A stretch of 12,896 bases of DNA, taken from the NCBI GenBank assembly GCA_036939755.1, contig JALLAZ010000680.1:1-12896 (forward strand), given 5' to 3'. Shown here in pieces: positions 1-9,726 of the stretch; the stretch's first letter is position 1, and the number at the start of each line of letters is the position of its first letter. The DNA is from Stephanodiscus triporus (taxonomy: Eukaryota; Bacillariophyta; Thalassiosirophyceae; Thalassiosirales; Thalassiosiraceae). Both the position numbers and the translations under genes were made by a program. The notes under the pieces are model-generated. The model was not told the origin of the DNA and made no database searches. It was given only the letters and a program-made list of their open reading frames with translations.

Positions 1-65
1 CACCTCTGACAAGGAGGACGATGCCTCCCCCCCCCTCCCCTCTCATGGCTTTGCGGGTTCCATGA

Positions 66-350
66 TCTGACCAAAACCTTGCCACTCTGACCGGCGGCGC
101 CAATGCCAAGATTGAAATTATCATCAACCCCCATGCCCAAATTGCTTTGTCCTCTCCTTCTGACGAGGGGGGAATTTCTGTGTTGCACGGATTTTGTTCT
201 CATCTTGCCGAATCCGCCCCCGACCCTGACGACAACGACATCAAAGATGACGACGACACTGAAGACGACAATGTGTTGCAGGGGACCATCCTCGACACGG
301 TTATAGTTTTTGTTAGCCAGCTACATACGGTTGCACACAGAGTTGCATAA
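66..350 (+). CDS. Possible 3' fragment of an unidentified acidic protein
   Basis: An open frame runs from just after a TGA at 63-65 to a TAA at 348-350 and encodes about 94 residues with no in-frame ATG near its start. The peptide reads like real protein: a mixed hydrophobic part, then PDPDD and a strongly acidic stretch (DDDDTEDD) around nt 222-270. A second frame, open from position 2 and also acidic at first (DKEDD), ends at a TGA at 68-70, so the two frames abut almost exactly. This could be the last exon of a gene entering from the left, a frameshifted relic, or chance. The pattern of a short helix followed by PDP and acids faintly recalls the C-terminal half of ICln/CLNS1A chloride-channel-like proteins, but that is a guess and no function is assigned. 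Confidence 0.28.
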   Translation, partial: SDQNLATLTGGANAKIEIIINPHAQIALSSPSDEGGISVLHGFCSHLAESAPDPDDNDIKDDDDTEDDNVLQGTILDTVIVFVSQLHTVAHRVA

Positions 351-975
351 TGGGCACAATCTCCCGGGGTTTAAGCACCTGACACTAAATCTATTGTAAT
401 AAGATCAAATTTAAGACTTATGCGATCATGTTAAATACATTGGTGATAAAACAAAATGATTCAGCGCAACAAGACAAACCAATGAAATGCTGGTCGTCTG
501 ATACGGATTAATGCAGCCCTCAATCTTATTTTTTTACGTAACACCCTTAAAAAATCTGAATGTTTTAGCTATCACATCATGGAACATAAGCTGCTTAAAC
601 CCCGGCCTATGGTAGTCAGCATCACAGAAGATCTGTCGCACATGCAGCTGGACGACAGCTGTCCCCAGGGGGGCAGGGGGCGGGGGCAGGCTCTAGGTGG
701 AGTGTTTGCATCTGGGGAGCTGCATGCGTTTGGTTTGGACTGAGGATTCCAGCAGGCGCATGCACACCCTGGTCCGAACAGCATGGCGATGCAGGTGAAA
801 TAAAAAAGCATTTTCCAATTGTCACTAACTAGAATATAACAATTGTTGGTGTTTTTGTGTGGTCACAGAGCGGTTTTACACTCAGACCATACCGTAACAT
901 GCCAACAATGCACACACGACCAATTACGTATTGAATGTGGGAGAGGATAATTGGGGCTTATGATCTGATTGTGTA
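351..975. other. Intergenic region without a convincing gene
   Basis: This stretch lies downstream of the PI3K gene's stop codon. It is AT-rich from 380 to 560 and G-rich around 660-720. Several small frames exist on both strands, the longest from an ATG being a minus-strand frame of 79 residues at 572-811. None has convincing composition, a splice pattern or a recognisable motif. A short frame near 553-612 contains a TSWN motif and is treated separately under findings. The 3' UTR of the PI3K gene probably occupies part of the region next to 975. Confidence 0.6.
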
Positions 976-3900
976 TCAGAAGTGCTTGCCCAAAGAATGC
1001 ATGACATCCACAGCTCGCCACATTTTCGATGTTATACTCTTTTCCACAACATGCTCAATATATGCCAATGCCTCATCGTCGTTCAAATCCAGTCGGAATC
1101 GACCACGCATTGCAAGGATGGCCTCTTCGGGCGGTTGATTGATCGACAAATCCTCCAGATTAGCATGCACCATGTTGCACATATGAGAAAGTAATGTGTG
1201 CACGTTGTTGTGCCTTCTCAGAGCGAGAAAGGCAGCTCCGGTGAAGGAGAGGAACTTGTCAAAATTGTCGCTTCCTCGTCCACCAAAACCTTTCATCATC
1301 TCCTCTGTTATTCTGGTTATAGATTTAGAAAGAAGATTGTCGACATCAGTATTATTGCCTCGGAAATATTGCAGTGAAAGGAAACCGAATATCCCTGACA
1401 GTCAAGATTGCACGTACCTCATTGGCAGATATGTTTTGGGGTCTTGTCCTAAGATGAACGAATAATCGCAATGCAAAAGGTGTCCGTTTTGATGAAGCAA
1501 AATGTTGTCCAGATGGCGATCACCCACACCCTGAAAATGAACATGGCAATAATAAGTGTTAGACGGAGAAGAAACACAATGCTTGCAATAACTAGTCAGC
1601 CTTACCAATAGGTAGGTCATGACACAATAGCCAGCGCAGCTCTTCACATAGGTTGCCATGACATCTTTCTTGACCAAATACGGTGCAGATACATCATAAG
1701 CAGCACTGCGAAGGAAGTCCTGGATTGGGTTTTCAATTACAGATCCATTGGACTTTTGGGGTAGACCACGGAGGGATTGGTACTTGAACCAACGATGACT
1801 CTGGAGAGGCACCTTGTCGGTAGCTTTGTGGCCCAATCCCTCAGATTGTTCAACGGCTTCACCGTCAAGATCTCTGCTCCGCGAGCTCTGGCGAGAGTCA
1901 ACACCACTATTCGAGCCTGGATGTGAAGATCCTGACGCCTTGCAAAGTTCCGATAGAGGGACAGTCCCCCGAACCCACTCGATAAAGCCCTGATTTACAA
2001 CATGATGAGTAACATGACAAGCGTGTGAAGACGAAAACAAAGTAATCCAAAACGGGATAACACCTACAGTTCTATTGCCAACCGGCTGACAAGAGAATGT
2101 CTTCAGCTTGAGATCCAACCCAGATGAAAGGAGCATTTGATTACATTTCTCTATAAATTGGATAGAAAGAAGTTCTTGCCGTAAGTCGTCACCATGCTTG
2201 TACAGGAGTAAGCGCTTCCTTGGTTGGCTTTCATGTGAAATGACTTCAACGCTAACGCGAAAATGAAGTTCCATGCTCTTCACATATAATTCAGAAATAC
2301 AAACAGAATTAATCATCGATAGGTATTACTAGTGCTAGCAAAAGAAAGGCACAGAGTAATAAGAATTCAAATATCTCACCTCTTTTCCATGCGCAGATGG
2401 TTCCACAGTTTCACCGTGCTGGTCGAATTCTTCCGCGGAATCGAACGGATAGATTTTTGCCTTCGACTCGACATTCGCACAGTGCCTCATATCCCACATT
2501 GGGCATAGATCGACAAATCCGCATCCTAAATCCGATGGATCGTGCAACTCCTCGACGGGGCCGTCTGAGCATTTCGAAAGGCTTGAAACTTTTAATGAGA
2601 GAGTTTTGGGATGTCCCCAGTTGGATCTGGTATCAAACACTAATGTGTTGCTCCCTGAAAAACGCCGAGAGACCGAGTTATGGGACATCTGCGATGCATC
2701 ACTAACATCGGGAGAGGAATATGACGTAAATGAAATAAGGCAACGTCAAGATGTGCTTTTTAACGATCGTAGGGCATCAATAAATGTGAATACGCAACCT
2801 ACCTGACACCAGACTCTTGCATCGCACCCGCGATTGCGCCTTGAATAATGAATGCATCCTTCATCTTGGAAGGCAAAGTTGTACTTCTTAATCCCAATAA
2901 TTCAATACTTGTCCTGTACAGAGTATCGTCACTGCTGTTTCCGCCACCTGCTCCTCTTTGAGGCGACAGCGTTCGGTTCTGACTTGACGATCCGCCCGAA
3001 TGAAATTCGGAATAGAAACAAAGCAACAATGGGAAATGGGCGCTAGGCAAAATGAAGCATTCATCAGCGTCGACCGACGTGAGAAGTTCCGACGGGTCCA
3101 CAGGATTCAGTATGGGAAATTTCGTGCTCATTGAAGATTGACCAGCAATGGTGTTACCGTTCGGACGTTGCCGCCCCGCCAAACACGCCGGTGGGTTCAT
3201 GAGTTTCAACTCAGAACGGAAACCACGAGTCACTGACGCCAGCGCAGTCTCCTTGCTGGCACTCCACGATGAAAGCGCCCAATCGGCCATCTTTTGACTG
3301 AATGTCTTAACGAGATTCCGTTCAATCGTTGAACAGCTATTGTCAAGTTGTCGTAATATCCACGCCATGTTCTCAAATTTTACCGATAGGGAAAGGTGAT
3401 CCGATGCGTCGTTGTAATTAGGCGAAGACACGGTTGGCGGCGGCGGAATACAATCGATAGTTTGCAATGATGGAGCTTGTTGTTTAAGAAATACATTTGA
3501 AAATGAGAATGAAGATTTGTTCCTGGGTGAATTTTTGCTGCTGTTGCCATCGTTGCATGACGGAGCACCACCGCCCAAGGAGGTACTAAAATTGGGAGCG
3601 ACGTTGCCGAATTGATCCGAAGGACGTTTCCTTGGGCCGCGCATACTCTTTCCCAAGATACCTAGAATTTTTTTGCCCTTGCTATTCTTCTGCTTTGACA
3701 TCATGGGATCGGCATATTTCTCCAAGGCGATTGAATTGTGATCATGATTTTCACGCGACGAGCCAGAGGCACTAGCTGGCATGTCTTCAGAAGAGGATTT
3801 CGTTATTGGCAGTCCTAAATCAGACACTTCAATATCGTCCATATTCGAAGGAGAGGAAGCGTTGAGTCCTTGGTATGGATAACCTTCACCATCCCAGGAC

Positions 3901-6899
3901 GTACTTTTCGCTGCCGCCGCCATTGTGGTGGTGGAGGTGAGGCTGCAACGATTATTCCCAATCGAACTCTCCGACGGAGAGATCGACAGCTGCGAAAAAT
4001 CCACCTGCTTCTGCTGTTGCTTTATCCTACTCGAGGTCGTCGATTCTCGATTGATGGGATAACCCCCACTGCAGTGCCGTTCCGGATCATCGACGAGCCC
4101 GACGGCCTTGTCGAAAATGCGAGCGGACAAGCGGCGTTGCGCGTATCGGCAACATCTCAGGGCATGCTCCGATTCCTTGGGATTATTACCGTCTTCGGAG
4201 GCATGGCCGTGTGGGACATTGTGCTCCTCGAACTTACCGATGAAGGATCGGAGCAGGAAGAAAAGCCTCTGGCAAAGATTGATGTCGTTCAGTGCCTTCG
4301 TTTGTTCGAAAAGGGTTGTGAAATGGAAGCGACGACGTGAGAAGTGCGAAAACAATCCCAGAGGACGAATTGCATGCTTCGTGACAGAGGATCACGCGCG
4401 CAAATACATACCACATCAATCACAATATCCATGAGCATTTCGCTCAATCTCTGTCCTTTCTCCACCGCACCCATCGCGGGCGAAACGGCCACGCCCAACA
4501 GCTGCAACAGGTGCGCCTCGAACACTTTCTCTGCGGCAACCGTCGAAGTTTCCTCCGAAATAATGGCACACGCCTTCGTCGGCAGTCTCGCATCATTGGC
4601 GATCCCCCATATCATCCCCAGACATTCTATGGGCGTGAAAGGCGCCTCCCCGCCGCCGCCTCCCCCCCCCCGATAGTCCGCTATCCGCTCGAACGGCCCC
4701 CCGTTCCGCGCGTACGTTGTCTCGCAGTACGATCCCGCGGATTGATACGCCATCGATCGCGCGAGCGACGACAGCATGTTCCACTCCGAGAACAGTAGCG
4801 CCGGGGGGAGCGACGGACATGGCGAGAACGTCCTCGCGGCGTTGTTGTCGATCGGCAGGCGCCGCGACGAGACGTCGCCCCCGGGGTCGTCTCCGAAGCC
4901 GTCGTTGTACCGCCTCGCCGCGACGACGGTGGACGCCGCGTCGAGGCTCTCGCCGGGGGGTATAACCCCGCCCGCGGCGACGTACGCGGCTACCTCCGCC
5001 ATCCGAGATGGCCGGGACGGGTTCGACGCATGGGCGCGTCCTACCCCGCTGCCGTTGTCCCGCATCATCATACCCCTGGACATCAAGCGCCGCGACGACA
5101 ACGACGACGACGAGGGGCCGGCGGCGGGTCGATTCCCGCCGATGATGCCGGCATCATCGTCCACCACCATCGACATGGCGCCGGGTCCAGTGCATGCGAA
5201 GAACGTCTCCGCCACGGCGCTGCCGTAGTCCAAAGGCCGGGACCTAATCGCCACGTCCCGCATGGAATTGGTGCTATTGTGCTTTTTGTACTTGCAAATG
5301 CCCGATCTCACGAGCGCCTCGGACGACGACCCGTCGACGAACGCCTGGTTTTTCGACGATTGGTGCGCCTTCTCCTCGCCGCCGCGTTCCTGATAGCCCG
5401 AACGAGACGCGGCGGGGGTGTATCCCATTGTCAACGTGATCGATTCCTGTCTCATCAGCCGTCCGAAAGAGTGAAAGAGAGCAAAAAACACAAAAAGGTG
5501 CATCCGGTCGGACGGACATAATGTTAGACGTATAATGATGTATGTCGTCGGACCCGCGGTGGATGTCGATACATCCACCGATAGAAAACAAGCCATCGGG
5601 CCAAAAAACAAAGCATGGCAAAAAAATACACACAACGCGGGGGGGCGGGGAAAGTAGAAGGAACGAAACACTACTCACACCCCTACCGAACTTGTCCCTA
5701 ACCGCCCTCGCCACGCCCGAGTGATCGAGCGTCCGGAGTCCCGTACCGTCCACGCCCACGATCAGCGCGCCCCTCCTCACCCCCGACACGTCCGCGATTT
5801 CCCCGTGCCGTACCCCGTGCACCAGCGCGAAGTTCCCGCAAGGTCCCCACCGTATCCCCGACAACGGCCGACCGGACAACAGCAGGGCGGAGTACACTCG
5901 TCCGGACTTGTAAAATCGCAGCAGGAGGGGGGAGCGCGCGCGCAGCATGTCGTTGTCGTTCGCGGACGCGGTAGTAGTCGCGGTCGTTCGTTTTTTAGAA
6001 GAGGAAGAAGAAGACGACGACGACGACGGAAGCGACGCATCGTTGTCCTTGTTCGAACGAGAGGGGACGAACGACGACGATCGCGATACGGGACGACGTC
6101 GTCGGTCGGGCGGGGAGGGGGGGACGAGGGGGGCGTCGTTCGCCGAGGAGGAGGAGGCGCCGCCGACGACGACGACGACGTCGTTTTCGAAGTCTTCGTC
6201 GACGGCGACGAAGTCCTCCCCGACGTCTTCGTCGTCGTTCGTTTTCCTCGTACGCGGGGAGGAGGAGGACCTCCCGTTCCCCCCTCCCCTCCCTCCTCCT
6301 CCTCCTGCCGCCCCGTCGTCGTCGTCGTAGTCGGCGGTCGTCGTCGTCGTCGTCGTCGTCGTCTTCTTCTTCTTCGTCTTCGCGGCCGACGACGCGAACG
6401 ACGTCCCCCCCCCGACGACGACGTCGTCGTACCTCCACAGCCTCTCGAGTCCGCGATCGGTCCTCTCCCCGAGCATGCCCAACGATCGATTGACGTCGAT
6501 GAGGACGCTCCCGGGGGATATGCCAACGGCGTACGCCTCGGAATCGATCGACACCGATACGACGTACAGTCCCAGGGGAACGCGGGAGATCGTCATGCCG
6601 AGCCTCGCCCCGCCTCGGTCGCCTCCTCCGTCGCCGCCGCGACCTCCTCCTCCCCCTCCCACGTCCGACGACGACGACGACGGATGGACGAGACGGGCGG
6701 CGTGGACGACGTATCCCGGCACGCCCGCGTCGCCCGTGCCGCTCCTGACGACGCCCGGCCCGACGACGACGTCGTTCGTCCTCCCGGCGACGGCGGCGGC
6801 CGCGGCATCATCGTCGTCGTCGTCGACCCAGTCGTCGTCGCGACGACGACGTCGTTTCGCACGTCGTCGTGGAACGTCGACGACGACGACGAACAACAT
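976..6899 (-). CDS. PDZ-PI3K fusion: class III-like phosphatidylinositol 3-kinase, eight exons
   Basis: Proposed exons on the minus strand: 6899-5679, 5446-4412, 4295-2803, 2701-2380, 2277-2068, 1989-1606, 1530-1418 and 1312-976. They join in frame to 1704 residues ending in TGA. Two PDZ-like modules lie near residues 97-157 (GISPGSVLIDVN) and 343-407 (GVRRGALIVGVDG). Between them is a low-complexity T/D/G/S/R linker. The middle (about 640-800) looks helical. The kinase domain includes an LLLYKHGDDLRQE strand with the ATP-binding Lys near 1384, KSCAGYC, a catalytic loop GVGDRHLDN at 1556-1564, and FRLDLNDDEAL near the C-terminus. These signatures match class III PI3K (VPS34), which phosphorylates PtdIns at the 3 position in endosomal sorting and autophagy. 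The DFG motif reads DYS, with the metal-binding Asp kept at 1577. VPS34 is usually 800-900 residues with an N-terminal C2 domain; no C2 is recognised here. The kinase is certain to family level. The start ATG at 6897-6899 follows an in-frame TAG that sits in a possible splice acceptor, so an extra 5' exon remains possible. Confidence 0.85.
5956..6880. repeat. GAC/GTC trinucleotide-repeat belt within PI3K exon 1
   Basis: Imperfect runs of GAC/GTC, GAA/TTC and GAG/CTC triplets fill most of this interval. One clean tract is nine GTC units at 6337-6363, read on the minus strand as nine Thr codons (ACG). Other tracts give Asp, Ser, Arg or Val runs according to frame. Because the period is three, long open frames appear on both strands here, such as R-, D- and S-rich plus-strand frames over 5721-6953. 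These are treated as by-products. The minus-strand frame is preferred because it contains the two PDZ-like modules and splices cleanly into the kinase exons. Confidence 0.85.
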
Positions 6900-7548
6900 C
6901 TTCTAAAGCAGAGACCCGCCCATACAGTCCTCGGTCTTTTGTGGTTGCTGTAGATGTTGTTGTTGTTGTTGTTGTTCGACGATGACGAAGACGACGACGG
7001 ACCGCCGTCGGGGTACGATCGTCGTCCCCTCCCGCCCGAGTAGTAGCGGCGGCGGCGGAGGGTGCATCGGCGCGGTAAGTGAAGCGATCATCGTCGTCGT
7101 CACCCGCCAACAACATCTCGGAGAAGTTGTGTCAAAATTAGTGGAGGCAAGTTTTGTCCAAAAATCATCGCCACCAAGTTACTTATCTAGAGTAATATCT
7201 TGAGAGTAGGTAAGAGAGTCACGATTATTATCCTGAGCATGTTCTGTCCCAGCAACCCCTCAAACGAAGTAGATGACGATGGCAATCCCATCGTAGGCGG
7301 TGGTGGTCTTAGTCGTCGCCGTCGTCGCGACACGACGACGAAGGCGCGGAGGTCGTCGCAGTTGCTGGAGAACGCCGCCGAGGAGGACGATGACGACGAC
7401 TACGATCGACGTCGTCGTAGTCTTCTTCTTCTTCGGGAGGACACGACGACGATGATGTCGTCGTCTACGTCGGTCGGCCCGGGGGGCAAGGGCGAACGAG
7501 GCGCCTCTGCCTCCTCCTCCTCCGCCGCCGCCGTTGTCGTCGGTCGTC
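6900..7548. promoter_or_regulatory. Divergent intergenic region between the PI3K and coiled-coil genes
   Basis: This region separates two head-to-head genes and should hold both promoters and 5' UTRs. It contains a TGT/GTT microsatellite at 6955-6976 and further GAC/GTC tracts at 7085-7100 and 7310-7460. Strong donor-like sites occur on the plus strand at 7075-7080 (GTAAGT) and 7210-7215 (GTAAGA after AG). A possible acceptor lies at 7609-7620 (CTTATTGCAACAG), so the plus-strand gene may carry a 5' UTR or 5' coding intron. A plus-strand frame from an ATG at 7239 to 7628 is open but rich in repeat-derived R, D, T and S. No donor was found to join it to the coiled-coil frame. No clear TATA box was seen. 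Confidence 0.5.
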
Positions 7549-9486
7549 ATGGTCGTGGCGGGACGATGGCGACGGCGATGTCGACACGAGGGGTGTCGAA
7601 TGCAAGACTTATTGCAACAGATCGCTAAGAAGCAGGAACAATGCATGTCAAGGAAGAGGACACATTTATTGGTCAAATCGTGTCATACGCAGCTCACTCA
7701 AAACATGAGCCTTTTAGAGGAACGATTGGTATCGGCGGATAAATCAAGCCACGAGTTGATGCTGCAAAACTTAAAGAGTGATCACGATAAGTTATGGGAT
7801 ACTCTTCGGACATTTGCCACCAAAAAAGAAGCTTATGAAATAGCCGAAGACACGAGCAGGGAACAGTACGAGCGGCTTATAAAAGCCCTTAAAGAGATGG
7901 ATCATACCAATGAAGCAAAACTTCAGTCACATCTAAGGGATTCTTCTGCCCAGCTGCGGCAATTCGTCACCAGAGAAGATGCCAACGCCACTGCAGATAG
8001 AAGTCACGAGCTATACCAACGATGTATGAAGAAAATCGAACAAATTGAAAGTAAAACTGATCTGAGCGACTCGCTTGCTTCTAGAATGAAGATTATTTAC
8101 GAGTCTCTTGGCAAGGCTGTTACTCGAGAAGACGTTTGTTCTATTGCAATAAGCAAGGGCAGTGAGCTCCGAAGGAATCTCGTCAATGAGATTGATGAAT
8201 TTAAGTTACAGTTATTGAGAGAACTTGAATCCTTCGCTACCAAAGAAGAAGCAAGTGCGATTGCGAAAGATATATGCTATAATCGACACGAGGAGAAATT
8301 CGAGCAATATATGAAGCTCATTAAAGGGACTGGTCGCGAAAATATAGTGAAAAATCTTGAGTCAAGACTGAATGGCATTGAATCGGACTTCGATCGCAAG
8401 ATTAGCCTTTTACTTGAATATGTAGAATCGTTCCGAATTCGATTGATGAGGGAAAATAGGGATGACGACGGCTCGAGATTGAGTATCGCCGCCTCCAATG
8501 TGCTACAAGAGACTAAAGAGGAGAGTTATTCAAGCATTAAAGCTGAGATGCAAACTCCGCAGCGAGCAATTGTCGACCCTCCCACTCTTCAGCCGGTGCT
8601 GCATGAACACCCGATTAGGATTATCCAAGTTTCCACTATGTCAGGGGTAGAGTCCCCACAAGAATCATCACCGAAGTCTGTCGCCGGCGAAAATAAATAT
8701 TGCAAATCAAGTAACATGCCTTCATCTGACGAGAATTTGATTCTGGGAAGAAACCGTACGTTGAAGCACGTAGCAAGTACACCGGCAGTAGCTGCAAAAA
8801 GAGACGACTCGTCCCTGCACCAATTGGCAGCCGAGATGCGTGCTGGTTCTTATGCAAATGAAACATACCACACAGGACCACGGATGTCAGATGATAAAGC
8901 CGGGGATAGTCCACCGAAGAACCCTTACTCCCCATGCTCAGATGTGAAAAGTATCAATACGGCTGATGCGCTGTCCTTATGCGGCGTTCAACTTGACGAA
9001 GAAGATGAGGCGTGTGTCATGTCAGAATCTCCATCATCCACGGGTTGCACTGAGGCTGCCGAGGCTATCTCGCCTCGACCACTGAATGCCGTAGCCGATC
9101 AGCAACCGCTGATGAATGCACATGACGCCTCCCCTTTGCAATCGGGCAAAAACGAAAATTGCGCCAGAGAAAATCAAACGTCAAGAGCAGAGACAACAGC
9201 TGCATCCCATCATCTAACATCAAAAACCTATGATTACCAAGGGAGGCATGTCGAGGATGAAGCAACTTTGCCAGGCAGCATCACATCATTCGACGAAGAA
9301 GTCAAATTCAAAAGAGATAGGTCTCCTGCTAATTATGACCCAACCCATTTGACTCGTATTTTCAATCCGGAGCCATACAAAGGATGGGATGCCCTTCTCA
9401 CCGAGTTGAAAGCGTCAGGGCGAATCCTTCGAGACAGTGAATCGACCGACGAAACACCCCGTGAAAGTTTGACAACGAAAACATGA
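7549..9486 (+). CDS. Unidentified coiled-coil protein with about 50-residue internal repeats
   Basis: An uninterrupted frame of about 645 residues ends in TGA at 9484-9486. No known family was recognised. Residues from about 20 to 310 are charged and helical (K/E/R/L/Q-rich), as in coiled coils. Within them a unit recurs with the core [FV]-[AV]-T-[KR]-x-[ED]-[AV]. Its Thr falls near residues 91, 141, 192 and 231 (nt 7819, 7969, 8122 and 8239), and an IA..(D)..S-E-type segment usually follows. The C-terminal half is hydrophilic, rich in S, P, E and D, and probably disordered; the last 50 residues (IFNPEPYKGWDALLTELK) look more ordered. No signal peptide or membrane segment is seen. The start is uncertain: ATGs lie at 7549, 7600 and 7645, and a splice acceptor is possible at 7620. 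Codon use is far less repetitive than in the preceding repeat belt, which supports real coding. A structural or cytoskeletal role is only a guess. Confidence 0.75.
   Translation: MVVAGRWRRRCRHEGCRMQDLLQQIAKKQEQCMSRKRTHLLVKSCHTQLTQNMSLLEERLVSADKSSHELMLQNLKSDHDKLWDTLRTFATKKEAYEIAEDTSREQYERLIKALKEMDHTNEAKLQSHLRDSSAQLRQFVTREDANATADRSHELYQRCMKKIEQIESKTDLSDSLASRMKIIYESLGKAVTREDVCSIAISKGSELRRNLVNEIDEFKLQLLRELESFATKEEASAIAKDICYNRHEEKFEQYMKLIKGTGRENIVKNLESRLNGIESDFDRKISLLLEYVESFRIRLMRENRDDDGSRLSIAASNVLQETKEESYSSIKAEMQTPQRAIVDPPTLQPVLHEHPIRIIQVSTMSGVESPQESSPKSVAGENKYCKSSNMPSSDENLILGRNRTLKHVASTPAVAAKRDDSSLHQLAAEMRAGSYANETYHTGPRMSDDKAGDSPPKNPYSPCSDVKSINTADALSLCGVQLDEEDEACVMSESPSSTGCTEAAEAISPRPLNAVADQQPLMNAHDASPLQSGKNENCARENQTSRAETTAASHHLTSKTYDYQGRHVEDEATLPGSITSFDEEVKFKRDRSPANYDPTHLTRIFNPEPYKGWDALLTELKASGRILRDSESTDETPRESLTTKT
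7801..8340 (+). repeat. Four imperfect protein-level tandem repeats
   Basis: Conserved cores at nt 7813, 7963, 8116 and 8233 read FATKKEA, FVTREDA, AVTREDV and FATKEEA. The distances between core Thr codons are 150, 153 and 117 nt (50, 51 and 39 residues). Downstream halves are also alike, for example EDTSREQYERLIKAL and ADRSHELYQRCMKKI. A fifth, weaker half-copy (SADKSSHEL) precedes the first at about 7732-7758. DNA identity between copies is low, so the duplication is old or held by selection at protein level. Confidence 0.7.
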
Positions 9487-9726
9487 AGATAACATAAGAA
9501 TGGAAAGTATTTTTTCTTTATCGATGGTCCATGACTTAGTGTTCATCTTTGTTTACTTCAGTCTGTTGCTTGGTCATGTTTCCCCGCCAGCTTTGTCCCG
9601 TGGGTTACTTTTCGTCATCAAGAATCCAATGCCAACTTCGGCTTCACCGCACTCTTCCCCGTAGAAACATCAATAGATGGAATTTCTCTTAATTAACCGC
9701 GACGAATTGCATCACAACCACAAATT
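9487..9726. other. Convergent intergenic region with two 3' UTRs
   Basis: The coiled-coil gene ends at 9486 and the YbaB gene, on the opposite strand, ends at 9727, leaving 240 bp for both 3' ends. The stretch has a T-rich run at about 9510-9520 and no open frame of note. A definite polyadenylation signal was not identified. Confidence 0.6.

Noticed and set aside
572..811. Cys/Pro-rich 79-codon minus-strand frame
   Set aside because: It begins with an ATG but has no splice signals, domain or convincing composition; probably chance in a GC-rich patch.
4289..5671. Reading the 460-codon minus-strand frame as a separate gene starting near 5671
   Set aside because: Its first 75 residues translate a pyrimidine-rich intron; an acceptor at 5447 and a donor at 5678, both in phase 0, link it to the upstream PDZ exon.
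5721..6953. Plus-strand 410-codon frame opposite PI3K exon 1
   Set aside because: It consists mostly of R, D, V and S runs created by the triplet repeats, has no domain, and starts without convincing context. The minus-strand frame contains PDZ-like modules and splices into the kinase.
7260..7676. Minus-strand 138-codon frame in the repeat belt
   Set aside because: Its composition (R, T, G, V runs) is explained by repeats and it overlaps the start of the better supported plus-strand coiled-coil gene.
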